64,000 nucleotides of DNA, from assembly GCF_036017065.1 (NCBI RefSeq), contig NZ_JAYXHR010000001.1:2031899-2095898 (forward strand), read 5' to 3'. The notes below the pieces were generated by a model. It did no database searches. It was not told where the DNA came from and saw nothing but the letters and a program-made list of their open reading frames with translations. This document shows positions 53,201-58,949 of this stretch, in pieces. Source of the stretch: Uliginosibacterium sp036017065. GTDB taxonomy: Bacteria > Pseudomonadota > Gammaproteobacteria > Burkholderiales > Rhodocyclaceae. Made by a program: the position numbers and the translations under genes. Positions within the stretch are counted from its first letter, which is position 1, and the number at the start of each line of letters is the position of its first letter.

Positions 53201-53272
53201 ATCCACCTCGACCAGCGTGCCGTCGTCACGCAGCAGCCAGTACTTCCCGTCGATGACCAGAATGTATGTCAT
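44255..53272 (-). CDS. giant type-I-secreted repeat adhesin (3005 residues)
   Basis: ATG 53272 opens a 3005-residue protein. A short N-terminal module (MTYILVIDGKYWLLRDDGTL) is followed by bacterial Ig-like repeats (about 85-540), a VCBS-like segment (about 640-760) and about four T1SS-143-type repeats (to about 1350) marked by PLDHDLAD, AIDQLTDG, PLDHTGAV and PLDHQPP. Long cadherin/Ig-like repeats with GSE, DTDGSETL and DIDGSE turns run to about 2860. The C-terminal 130 residues have RTX nonapeptides (GGDGSDTLSGGLGAD) and the T1SS C-terminal target domain. It is the cargo of the downstream transporter. I see no TAAG/PAAG-type LapG cleavage motif in the N-terminus, and no LapD/LapG genes lie in the window. 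Confidence 0.93.
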   Translation of the reverse strand: MTYILVIDGKYWLLRDDGTLVEVDLSTLGIPRDQIVFVDADRMSQSQVPLANTSSTSIATFFAGITRVGPEILPESGFRTVGRRDTADDTAIDSGDERKIIPPLSPDADVAVDIDDRGDGYINMFEVPVVDIYGTSQNLFDDQKVAVTLTDALGTSVSVTTRVIGNRFVLQDLDLSALAQGPLKVVATVTDFYGNSIAASDDTVVDTLAIINDDLVLNGGTLLNAVEVLDVDLRDSTAEIGAGRTIELVFRDGMGNTLAVSTTLAADGSYEIDDIDLSALADGSIQIFAVSTDVPGNVAERTFTIVKDTIALIDLQFDGAPPYGTSEVATVTLSGQVTQVEAGQVVSIAVTEGVHTINTTAIVRADGSYQTAALDLQGFNDGNLSASASVVDVAGNPASTVASAVKDTLATIDILTDLAALDIDALRTGQSVQVRGSTTEVEAGQTVTLRFSDSNGNTASFTTLVQAGGGWSTNVAITGLSPSASWSLLASVSDVAGNLATDAPPSLDRPTQVRLSEDALASTPTDSASSTVTITGYDELVFAAQQTELEKLTAGGTPMIVSVAGNGQSLTGSVGGVLTLSAQINGNGTITVTLHAPVDQRVLSEVVNTGIRIDATQLDADGTTETVTVEVPVQIREGSPFAHADLAAVTETQTVTGNVFDNDLQQEGPLHIVSITVGGIVHLVSASSPTVVSTGVGLLTVYADGRWRFDAARNQDQSSLQIVEFDYRARDLDGDFDSALVRVNILDGSPGVFPAGAIALAEGDYGVSTPREQAFTVRAGSDDLLPASIRFGDAQVDLLTARGFTSSGQALAYSVSPDGKTLNASAGGNTVFTLVLSAQAGSGGNLDGKVTLRQFLPLDHDLADTLAVPVVALASDIDGTPAATNATLLIGDGNLPTASADAASLDEDNLGPTTQTTGDIDIGIGSDRVTDIGFSASGQPALTSAGTALQYQVSPDGLTLTAHTGNPADPVFVVVIAGEPATSADSTRGYTLTLYRAIDQLTDGQHVASISFNLRYTVSDHDGDVVVAFLPVTIDDASAATGSDVVLQLTELPRAAAHPAEPSSSTVDFALTAGKDPVVAASFVLTAGDAVRDSNGNALTQNGQALVWQQADATTWQAQTAAGSTVLRVSLPASINIGSGASANVTLTATVLGPLDHTGAVTDNAVVPVDVSFADSDGSVTQLTATISVHDGRDPAAFQAESLTVVEHDTVGTGTSADAGTATGARGSDTPVATGVALVTALTSGGSAVSLAGSADGSGWWIAQAGGQEVFRLRVGLNGQTEFRLSAPLDHQPPGNNGNNNLPISFDLTLRDADGDVSNTIALVVNVTDDVPVARNLTVELTEGNNKELTNVLGEDRTGADGGELTKLVYDGVDYPFSTNPIVIPLVEGGQPYGQITVYSDGRATIITNPSLNSSFTDQIQFEVTDGDGDIAVSTFTLDVRDEQADISIGPLVTPEDTPLTLTLSANPGDLDNGEQITAITFDLAALAGGVLTLDGVALPVDGSGNPVLSGANLVLVNPATGEVTPNGSLVFTPLLNSSDPTNDPHFNVTVSINTNGGPRSYSDSFDVSVTPVVDTPSWSSSAVFAYDLLEDGTPPALSLQAQLADLDGSEALGYRVQNIEAGLILRTGGRTLVNGDSLSPAELAALTVSTTPNYAGRLQFDLQASATETSTGSSATITQTVNFNVAPVADMPSLTTASVSGLEDALINLRSFLTGSLADTDGSETLLFQLTVMPGWQVVDAGGIEVGLVSPGVYRVSQADVQADQRFLKPREDISSVTMSLSVDVAAVAVESAAEGIAPAVPETLSPTQTVSISLRGVVDEPAVGPGPGNAWRYDSGTRTISGSFNEDSLIRLDFVTGTEDDDASEVFDFVIGGAPAGVQFVDGTGTPVQLKVLGSFNGTPIYSLTAAELANLYVKPPADFSGSISFELLQTNTEPDGDNDRFDMVVNIEVLPVDDTQDGLVVDSTGAEDSAIVLTLRPDPADIDGSETVTDMWILPPPAGVSLLVDGVVTAVPPGGLHLQQLASNLGVSFDALLDSGRIAVRAPQDSDADFQVAVRFQITDTSGTGATNVHVVTGSLAVDVRAVVDDTAADGVTRIQTPPGALVSTDGSPISLSGAATFVEEDIDGSEYLDYIAINIPESDGWFVTHPNGAINDGNGNWLIPANGLTSASAVDAAVQLLAGATIVSDHAGSVDITVSARVLDRNDDADIISSNLTITFQVPGTSGTATPVSPLQDSIADGQEASPVDLSAHLDAGAAGDANDVVSYRVDAADLPYGGAIAGSGVITEYAGDGTTVVAWVFAASSIGSLSIVGLDEDFAGAMSVLVHKVSTDPSGDTIVNTESLAIEIEPVVDTVDGFANDLQIIEDVPTAIDVDLAALLNDDSTQASEGLETVISVRFVSLSGGSLVDPAGLLVDNGDGTFTLNDPSRIKEVLYRPPQHLSGDNAASIGIELTVRDQTTGITLGTLSDTVTSTVTRTLTVDIVADTDPALVVVSRQTGDEDSDIDLAGLQVVDIDTDGSETLTLSMIGVPEGATLYWRNGGSLQPVVSNGPDGQGGSIWSFTPAQLPDLVLRPPLDFSGDITMTLRATSMELSTQEVVTNERSFVVEVRPVADGAEFVGTPLSVTAQEGSVVTLNVGSRALETVNDNENIVVKVVVAHSSDATALQGLVGIRTPDGRTGAFINTAGGYVATIITTTSVLATLELIGGANAFGTLDVQIKVGSIDRATVGGQPAVDITDDADMAVRSLTIEYLPEPDAPTLDVAWNNILSATTGVPLGLGLTPNNPAPGETGDVRISGLPSSITLSAGTRAGADWIVAEADVANLSITNGVAGESYTLSIEPRSTLSGQTVSGAAQSITVDMASSLGGNNTLTGSARAELLIGGDGSDTLSGGLGADSFLFRMADVGSAGAAANDVVTDFNPAADNLDLSDIAAGMSTGAQLDTIIDLQEVAGTTTFSIDLGGGVVQTIELTGVSRDELYGGAGWINDADILQKMLQDHTLITG

Positions 53273-53347
53273 GGCAAAAGCTCGATGCGGCAGTCCCCGG
53301 ACGAATGAACGAAGAATGGCACTGCAGCCCGCCGGCAACACTGGCCT

Positions 53348-53400
53348 ATGGTGCAAGGGCACTTGCACCTTGGTGCAACAGCGCCTGCACGAAGGTGCAG
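53348..53400. promoter_or_regulatory. triple operator array, copy d, upstream of adhesin
   Basis: Two dyads, TTGCAC-CTTG-GTGCAA (53363-53378) and CTGCAC-GAAG-GTGCAG (53385-53400), and a half-site GTGCAA at 53351-53356. Their centres lie at 53348.5, 53370.5 and 53392.5, exactly 22 bp apart, so all sit on one face of the helix. The array is 76-128 bp upstream of the adhesin start and 97-149 bp upstream of the plus-strand small lipoprotein start. Confidence 0.7.
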
Positions 53401-53496
53401 GGCATGGCCGGCATCGCCCGCTATCCTGAAGATCCGGCGCCATCGCGGGCCGTCCTGCCGTGCCTTTCCACACCACCTGTCCCGCCTGACCCGACG

Positions 53497-53736
53497 ATGA
53501 AGCTCCTGCTGCCTGCCACCTGCATCGTGTTACTGACTGCCTGCGCGGCCCCGTCCCCGCAAGCGAACACGCCCGCCCCCGGTGCCGACCGCGATGCGCA
53601 GGGCTGCATCGCCTCGGCCGGCTATGCCTGGTGTGCCCGCACCAGGCAGTGCGAACGGCCTTGGGAACTGGCGCAGGCCAGGGCCTTCCCCAACACTGCT
53701 CAGGCCTTCGCTGCGTTCTGCCAGGCGACGCCGTGA
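53497..53736 (+). CDS. small cysteine-containing lipoprotein
   Basis: A 79-residue protein with signal peptide and lipobox LLTAC near residue 16. The mature part is short and Cys-rich, with GCIASAGYAWCARTRQCERP and AFAAFCQ; the four Cys would form two disulfides. Small lipoproteins with a GYxWC-x-x-x-x-x-C-x-R-P-W-E motif occur across proteobacteria without a known role. The ribosome site is weak. It is divergent from the giant adhesin and shares the operator array between them. Confidence 0.7.
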   Translation: MKLLLPATCIVLLTACAAPSPQANTPAPGADRDAQGCIASAGYAWCARTRQCERPWELAQARAFPNTAQAFAAFCQATP

Positions 53737-53878
53737 CACAGGGCGGGCGCGACGCGCAGGCGATGCACGCTCGCGCCCCGCATGCCCTATGCTCCTGTGC
53801 TGGACAGGCGTCGCACGAGAACAGGCAACGCACGAATCCCGTGGCACGAACCCCGTAACCTCGCAGGAGTACCCCTTG

Positions 53879-54946
53879 ATGCTTTCCTGGACATCCCTCG
53901 TCCCCGCCGCTGCGCTGGCACTGCTGGTGCTGGCCAGCGCAGTGGGGGCGGAGTCCACCTTCATCGTGTTGCTGTGCGCAGCAGGCCTCGGCGGCGCGGT
54001 GATTGCCGCGGTCCATCACGCCGAGGTGATCGCCCATCGCATCGGCGAACCGTTCGGCACGCTCGTGCTGGCGCTCGCGGTGACGGTGATTGAGGCCTCG
54101 CTCATCCTGTCGATGATGCTGGCCGGCGGTGCCGACACCGCGGTGCTGCCGCGCGACACCATGTACGCCGCCGTCATGATCATCTGCAACGGCGTGGTGG
54201 GCATGTGCCTGCTGGCCGGTGGCATCGCTCACCGCGAGCAGAACTTCCGCGTCGAAGGCAGCGGCTCGGGGCTGGCCGCGCTGATGGTGATGGTGACGCT
54301 GACGCTGGTGATGCCGAGCTTCACGACGAGCAGCGACAACGGCACGTACAACGAGGCACAACTGTGGTTCGTGGCGGTGTCGTCAGCGTCGCTGTGGGCG
54401 ATCTTCGTGTTCATCCAGACGGTGCGGCACCGCGACTACTTCCTGCCCGTCGCCGCCTCCAACCCCGAGGAACACGCCCCACCGCCGGGTGTGAAGCAGG
54501 CCTGGGCCAGCTTCGGCCTGCTGATGGTGTCGCTGGTGGCCGTCGTCGGCCTGGCCAAGATGCTGTCGCCGACCATCGAGCACCTGGTGGAAGTGGCCGG
54601 TGCGCCGCGCACCGTGATCGGTATCGCGATCGCACTGCTGGTGCTGATGCCGGAGACCGTCGCCGCCGCGCGCGCGGCGCGCGCCGACCGCCTGCAGACC
54701 AGCCTCAACCTCGCCATCGGCTCGGCCCTGGCGAGCATCGGGCTGACCGTGCCGGTGGTGGTCATCGCGGTGGTGCTGTTCGACCTGCCGCTGGTGCTCG
54801 GCCTGGAGCCCACCGAGATCGCGTTGCTGGCGCTGACCTTCGTGGTCAGCGCCGTGACGCTGGGCAGCGGCCGCACGCAGATCATGCAGGGGGCGGTGCA
54901 CCTGGTGCTGTTCGCCGCCTTCCTGTTCCTGGCGATCGTGCCCTGA
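53879..54946 (+). CDS. CaxA/ChaA-type cation/proton antiporter
   Basis: A 355-residue inner-membrane protein with about eleven helices. ATG 53879 has AGGAG 9 bp upstream. Both conserved antiporter repeats are visible: VIAHRIGEPFGTLVLALAVTVIEASLIL and a second with VLMPETVAAARAARADRLQT plus SLNLAIGSALASIGLTVPVV. The Gly-Glu-Pro-Phe-Gly and Ala-Val-Thr-x-Ile-Glu signatures are those of ChaA-like Ca2+/Na+:H+ antiporters. It probably exports calcium or sodium. It converges on the DUF1801 gene. Confidence 0.92.
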   Translation: MLSWTSLVPAAALALLVLASAVGAESTFIVLLCAAGLGGAVIAAVHHAEVIAHRIGEPFGTLVLALAVTVIEASLILSMMLAGGADTAVLPRDTMYAAVMIICNGVVGMCLLAGGIAHREQNFRVEGSGSGLAALMVMVTLTLVMPSFTTSSDNGTYNEAQLWFVAVSSASLWAIFVFIQTVRHRDYFLPVAASNPEEHAPPPGVKQAWASFGLLMVSLVAVVGLAKMLSPTIEHLVEVAGAPRTVIGIAIALLVLMPETVAAARAARADRLQTSLNLAIGSALASIGLTVPVVVIAVVLFDLPLVLGLEPTEIALLALTFVVSAVTLGSGRTQIMQGAVHLVLFAAFLFLAIVP

Positions 54947-54970
54947 GCCGGCAGAGGCTGGCGCGGCCGA

Positions 54971-55354
54971 TCAGGCGATGGCCGTCGGATCGCCCAGCGT
55001 GCGGTTGAGTTCGACGGCGGCGCGCACCAGGCGCTCGACGACATCGCGCGCCAGCGGCGTGTCCTGGTTCAGCTCCAGCGTGGCCATCTGGTACTTGCCG
55101 CCGGGCCTGAGGCGCGGCTCGATGTCGCGCAGGCGCTGGCCGCGCCAGAAGCCGAACAGCACGCGTTGCTCCTCGGCCCGCAAGAGCAGCACCGGCCCGC
55201 CGGCGAGATACACGAGGTGGCCCCATTTGACGACCTCCTGCAGCGGCGCCGTGGCCAGTACGCAGGCGCGCAACGCACGGACGTACTCGCCCTGCCAGCC
55301 GGTCAGTTCATCGGCGTAGGCGTCCGGCGAAGCGGGTGGCGGAATCTTCTGCAT
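54971..55354 (-). CDS. DUF1801 (YdhG-like) protein
   Basis: A 127-residue cytosolic protein. ATG 55354 follows GGGAG at 7 bp. It shows the DUF1801 pattern: R-A-C-V-L/ATAPLQEVVKWGHLVYLAGGPVLL, then LRAEEQRVLFGFWRGQRLRD and a C-terminal helix LNRTLGDP. The fold is alpha/beta and the function is uncharacterised, with possible links to iron or stress responses in some relatives. It is separated from dsbC by a terminator. Confidence 0.88.
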   Translation of the reverse strand: MQKIPPPASPDAYADELTGWQGEYVRALRACVLATAPLQEVVKWGHLVYLAGGPVLLLRAEEQRVLFGFWRGQRLRDIEPRLRPGGKYQMATLELNQDTPLARDVVERLVRAAVELNRTLGDPTAIA

Positions 55355-55376
55355 GGCCTGTCTCCCTGGTCTCCCG

Positions 55377-55410
55377 AAAAAGCAGAAGGCGCCCCTTGGA
55401 GCGCCTTGCT
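55377..55410 (-). terminator. intrinsic terminator after dsbC
   Basis: AAGGCGC and GCGCCTT pair around an 8-base loop, with AGC/GCT extending the stem past a bulge, followed on the minus strand by TTTTT at 55377-55381. It lies 80 bp beyond the dsbC stop and just before the DUF1801 start, separating the two minus-strand genes. Confidence 0.8.
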
Positions 55411-55461
55411 GATCGTCTGCGGGTGGGTCGCCAGCTTACCGCGACCCGCCGGCAGTCTGCC

Positions 55462-55494
55462 CGCTGCTTACTCGCTGCTTACTCGTTGCTTACT
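55462..55494. repeat. three 11-bp repeats giving stop codons in all frames
   Basis: Three 11-bp units, minus-strand AGTAAGCARCG, follow directly after the last sense codon of dsbC. Each carries a TAA. Because 11 is not a multiple of 3, the three TAA fall in three different reading frames. The first is the dsbC stop. This gives a fail-safe termination cassette, probably from slippage duplication. Confidence 0.8.
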
Positions 55495-56281
55495 TTTTCG
55501 TCGCCTTGGGCTTGTTGGCTTCGGCGTCGTTCATCATGCGGTCCAGCTCGGTGGGCGGCACGTAACCGCCGATGCGGCTGCCATCGGCGAGGTACATGGT
55601 GGGCGTGCCGCTGACGCGCAGCTTGCGGCCCAGTTCGCTGTTCTTGGCGATCGGGTCGCTGCATTCCGCCTTCGGCGGTGCCTTGCCGTCGACCATCCAG
55701 TCGTTCCAGGCCTTGGCGCGGTTCGGCGCACACCAGATGTTCTTGGACTTGTCGTTCGAGTCCGGCGACAGGATCGGCACCATGAAGGTGTAGATCGTGG
55801 CGTCATTGACTTCGGTGAGGTCCTTCGCGAGCTTCTTGCAGTAGCCGCAGTTCGGGTCCTCGAAGGTGGCCAGCACCCGCTTGCCGTTGCCGCGCACCTG
55901 CTTGATGGCCTGCGTCAGCGGCAGGTCGGCGAAGTTGATGCGGTTGATCTCGTTGATGCGCGCCTGCGTCACGTTGCTGCGGGTCTTGATGTCGTACAGC
56001 GTGCCGACAATGAAGAATGAACCGGCAGGGTCGGTGTACAGCACTTCACCGGAGGCCAGCACCACCTCGTAGACACCGTACGTGGTCTTGTTGACCTGGG
56101 TGATCTCCACGCCCTGCGGCAGCATGCCGCTGACCGCCTGACGCACCGTGGCTTCGGGCGAACCCTCCTTCACCACGTCCTTGGCGGCCGCCTTCTTGGG
56201 GTCGGCCTTCACGTCGGCTGCAAAAGCCGCGCCCTGCAGCATCGTCACACCCAGGCAGGCCACCAGGGCGTGCCGCATCAT
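55490..56281 (-). CDS. dsbC: thiol:disulfide isomerase DsbC
   Basis: A 263-residue periplasmic protein from ATG 56281 (an ATG at 56278 is adjacent; the frame is open to 56365 but gives no better leader). The signal peptide ends GAAFAAD. The N-terminal dimerisation domain (about 40-100) has GVYEVVLASGEVLYTDPAG. The thioredoxin domain carries the active site C145-G-Y-C148 in FEDPNCGYCKKL, a second Cys pair (IWCAPNRAKAWNDWM, AEC) and the cis-Pro in VSGTPTMYLADG. It corrects non-native disulfides of envelope proteins, relevant to the many exported enzymes nearby. It lies 80 bp after the UbiH-like gene. Confidence 0.94.
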   Translation of the reverse strand: MMRHALVACLGVTMLQGAAFAADVKADPKKAAAKDVVKEGSPEATVRQAVSGMLPQGVEITQVNKTTYGVYEVVLASGEVLYTDPAGSFFIVGTLYDIKTRSNVTQARINEINRINFADLPLTQAIKQVRGNGKRVLATFEDPNCGYCKKLAKDLTEVNDATIYTFMVPILSPDSNDKSKNIWCAPNRAKAWNDWMVDGKAPPKAECSDPIAKNSELGRKLRVSGTPTMYLADGSRIGGYVPPTELDRMMNDAEANKPKATKK

Positions 56282-56361
56282 CGCGTTCAAGTTCTGTCTC
56301 CGTTCATCTGCAAAGCGCCTGCCTGCGGCAGGCATGTTTCTACTTCTATCAGCCTTGTGTT

Positions 56362-57522
56362 TCACATCAAACCGGCGGCGTAACGCACCATCGCGGCACG
56401 CAACACCGGCAGTCTGCCTGCCACGCTCATGCCGAGGTTGCGCAGCACGCCCAGCGGCGCCATGTCCTGCTCGAACAGCTTCTGCATCCCGTCCGTCACG
56501 GTCTGCACGAGCATGACTTCCTCGGCCCGTTTGCGCACGTAGCGGCGCAGCACCGCCACGTCGCCCACGTCACGGACGGCAGGCAGGCCCAGCAATTCGT
56601 CCGCCAGCACGCGGGCATCCTGGAAACCCAGGTTGATGCCATGACCGGACAGGGGATGGATGGCATGCGCGGCATCGCCGATCAGTGCCAGCCGCGGTGC
56701 CACCGGCTCCCTGACGCGCATCCAGCGCAAGGGAAACGCCGCAGGGGGTGTCAGCAGGCTGAGCGGGCCCAGCGTGTCATTGCCGGCTGCCGCCACCGCC
56801 CTGCTCAAGGCCTCGGGGGACATCGCCAGCAAGTCCTGTGCATGCGACTCAGGCGTCGACCAGACAATCGAGATGCGGTTCCCGGGCAGGGGCAGCCAGG
56901 CGAGCACCCCGTCACGGCGGAACCACTGCCAGGCCGTTCCGAAATGCGGCCTGGCGGTTTCGAAGTTGGCCACGACACCTTGCTGGGCATAGGGGCGGGT
57001 CTCGGCAGCGATGCCGGCCTGTTCACGCACCCAGGAATTGACGCCGTCGGCACCGACGAGCAGGCGCGTCACGACTTCGCGACCATCGGCGAGCTGCAGC
57101 CGCACTGCGTCCGCTTCCTGGACGAGCGACTGCAACTGGGCGGGGCATACGACGCTGACGTTGGGCTGGCGACGCGCGGTTTCCCACAGCTCGCTGGCCA
57201 GCCGGCCGCTCTCGGCCATCCAGGCCAGTGCCTCCATGCCGCAGTCGTAGGCCGAGAAGTCGATGTGCCCCCCCGCGTCGCCGTGCACGTCCATGCGCTC
57301 GATGGCTTGCAGGCGCGTCGCGTCCAGCAGGTCCCACACGCCGCAACGGCGCAGGAAATCGACATTGGCCGGGGCAATGGCGTAGACCCGCGCGTCCCAG
57401 CCAGCCGCCGCGACCGGTGCCGCGCGTTCCAGCAAGGCCACCTTGTAGCGACTCCCGCGCAGGGCGCAGGCCAGGCTGGCGCCGGCCAGCCCGGCACCGA
57501 CGATGGCGATGTCGACCTGCAT
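56362..57522 (-). CDS. UbiH/UbiF/COQ6-family FAD hydroxylase
   Basis: A 386-residue flavoprotein monooxygenase. ATG 57522 (MQVDIAIVGAGLAG) places the FAD-binding GxGxxG at the expected N-terminus. Upstream ATGs at 57588 and 57549 are possible, as no start has a strong ribosome site. Further signatures are LLVGADGVNSWVREQ and LIGDAAHAIHPLSGHGINLG with FQDARVLADEL, diagnostic of the ubiquinone hydroxylases. Which carbon of the ubiquinone ring it modifies cannot be decided. It probably heads a short operon with dsbC. Confidence 0.9.
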   Translation of the reverse strand: MQVDIAIVGAGLAGASLACALRGSRYKVALLERAAPVAAAGWDARVYAIAPANVDFLRRCGVWDLLDATRLQAIERMDVHGDAGGHIDFSAYDCGMEALAWMAESGRLASELWETARRQPNVSVVCPAQLQSLVQEADAVRLQLADGREVVTRLLVGADGVNSWVREQAGIAAETRPYAQQGVVANFETARPHFGTAWQWFRRDGVLAWLPLPGNRISIVWSTPESHAQDLLAMSPEALSRAVAAAGNDTLGPLSLLTPPAAFPLRWMRVREPVAPRLALIGDAAHAIHPLSGHGINLGFQDARVLADELLGLPAVRDVGDVAVLRRYVRKRAEEVMLVQTVTDGMQKLFEQDMAPLGVLRNLGMSVAGRLPVLRAAMVRYAAGLM

Positions 57523-57836
57523 GGAGGCCCTGTTATTTGCGGCGTTCATCGTGGCGCTCATGGTGGCGTTCACCTGCCTCTGTTGCATGGGTTGGATCGG
57601 TTCGACCGGAATTGTGCCTCAGCCCACGCTTCAGCCCGCCGTGGCAGGCCATGAATGCGACGTCAGCGGTTTTTACAGATTCGTTATTTTTGTGCGAACA
57701 GGACAGGAAAAGCTTTATTCGGATCATGCACTTATTACTTTCGGCCTGTTTCCTGCTCTGGGGACTCTCAAAAGATTCCTGTCGCATCAGATACATAGCG
57801 ACAAAACAAGATTCAGATTGTGTCCCGGAGGACAAC

Positions 57837-58817
57837 ATGCAGTTCAACAAGCGCGGCCTGGTTGCCGCGATGCTTGCCCTGGCGGCAGGCAGTGCCCACG
57901 CCGTGGTGGTCGATCTCGGCGTGGCCGGTCAGTTCAATGCCTTCATCTACAACGATCTGACGGTCCAGAACTGGACGCACGCGGAAGGCGCGGTGGCCGT
58001 CGGCGGCAACGCCAACATCGGTGCGGGCTGGGGTGGTGCCACCCATGACTCGGCAACCGTCAACGGCCAGCAATGGGGCCTGGTGGTGGGCGGCAACCTG
58101 AGCGTGGCCGGTAGCGGCCAGATTTCCCAGGGCAAGACCTACGTCGGTGGCAGCCTCAACCCGAACCCGCTGCCGAACAACTTCAACACCGCGGGCGGCC
58201 TGCAGCATGGCGGCGCGGCGCCTATCGACTTCGCCGCGGTGCAAAGCCAGCTGACCACGCTGTCCGGCACGCTGCAGGCGGAAGCGGCGACCGGCTCCGT
58301 GCAGACGGCAGGTAGCCGCACGCGCCTGATGGGCACCGGCGGCGCCTTCGAAGTGTTCAACCTGGATGGCGACCTGCTGACCAATGCCGCCGAGTTCGAG
58401 CTCTACAACATTGCCGCCGGCGCGACGCTGGTGCTGAACATCGGGGCGGGCGCCGACAAGGCGCTGTCCTATGTCGGCTGGGACTGGTCGAACTTCTTCG
58501 TCGGCAACACCGGCGTCAAGAAGGACTGGAACACCGTCAGCACCCTGGTCAATTTCTACGACGCCGAGAACCTGTTCTTCCAGAGCAACGGCCTGCACTT
58601 CAACATCTTGGCGCCGAACGCCCAGGTCGGCGGCCAGTGGGGTCATATCGAGGGCACCGTCGTCGCCGAGAGCTGGAACGCCGCCACCGAGCTGCGCGTC
58701 GGCACGCCGCCGTTCTATTCGTCCTCGTCCTCCAGCGGCGGCAGCGTTCCGGCTCCCGCCCCCCTGCTCCTGGTCGGCGCCGCACTGTGCGCGCTGGGCC
58801 TGGCACGCCGTCGCTGA
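57837..58817 (+). CDS. choice-of-anchor A family PEP-CTERM protein
   Basis: A 326-residue exported protein. ATG 57837 follows GGAGG at 5 bp and opens a signal peptide ending GSAHA. The choice-of-anchor A domain spans most of the protein: LGVAGQFNAFIYNDLTVQNW, then AVGGNANIGAGWGG, WGLVVGGNLSVAGSGQI and a C-terminal part with QVGGQWGHIEGTVVAESW. After a Ser-rich linker comes a PEP-CTERM-like tail: VPAPAPLLL, a hydrophobic helix and ARRR. The usual VPEP is VPAP here. Such proteins are sorted by exosortase with exopolysaccharide. No exosortase gene is in the window. A terminator follows. Confidence 0.92.
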   Translation: MQFNKRGLVAAMLALAAGSAHAVVVDLGVAGQFNAFIYNDLTVQNWTHAEGAVAVGGNANIGAGWGGATHDSATVNGQQWGLVVGGNLSVAGSGQISQGKTYVGGSLNPNPLPNNFNTAGGLQHGGAAPIDFAAVQSQLTTLSGTLQAEAATGSVQTAGSRTRLMGTGGAFEVFNLDGDLLTNAAEFELYNIAAGATLVLNIGAGADKALSYVGWDWSNFFVGNTGVKKDWNTVSTLVNFYDAENLFFQSNGLHFNILAPNAQVGGQWGHIEGTVVAESWNAATELRVGTPPFYSSSSSSGGSVPAPAPLLLVGAALCALGLARRR

Positions 58818-58847
58818 GCCCACGCCCGTAGCAGTCGGGCCAGCCAG

Positions 58848-58879
58848 ACCCCGGATGGGCACCACCCACCGGGGTTTTT
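58848..58879 (+). terminator. intrinsic terminator after PEP-CTERM gene
   Basis: ACCCCGG pairs with CCGGGGT and TGGG with CCCA around a 5-base loop, with one bulged A, followed by TTTTTG and TTTT. It lies 30 bp past the stop of the PEP-CTERM gene. Confidence 0.85.
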
Positions 58880-58949
58880 GTTTTCCGCGGACACATCCGG
58901 CCCGGTAAAATCCCGCGCTTCGTTTCAGTTCTTGCCGGAGCACCGCCTC

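Noticed and set aside
43694..53308. A 3204-codon open frame on the plus strand opposite the adhesin gene
   Set aside because: It is a composition shadow of the GC-rich adhesin gene. The translation is Arg/His/Val-rich with no signal, repeats or domain, and the minus-strand protein has clear T1SS architecture.
11362..53400. The TTGCAC-N4-GTGCAA dyads as NtrC sites with sigma-54 promoters
   Set aside because: NtrC sites have 7 bp between GCAC and GTGC, not 4, and no GG-N10-GC sigma-54 element with correct spacing was found between the dyads and the genes I checked.
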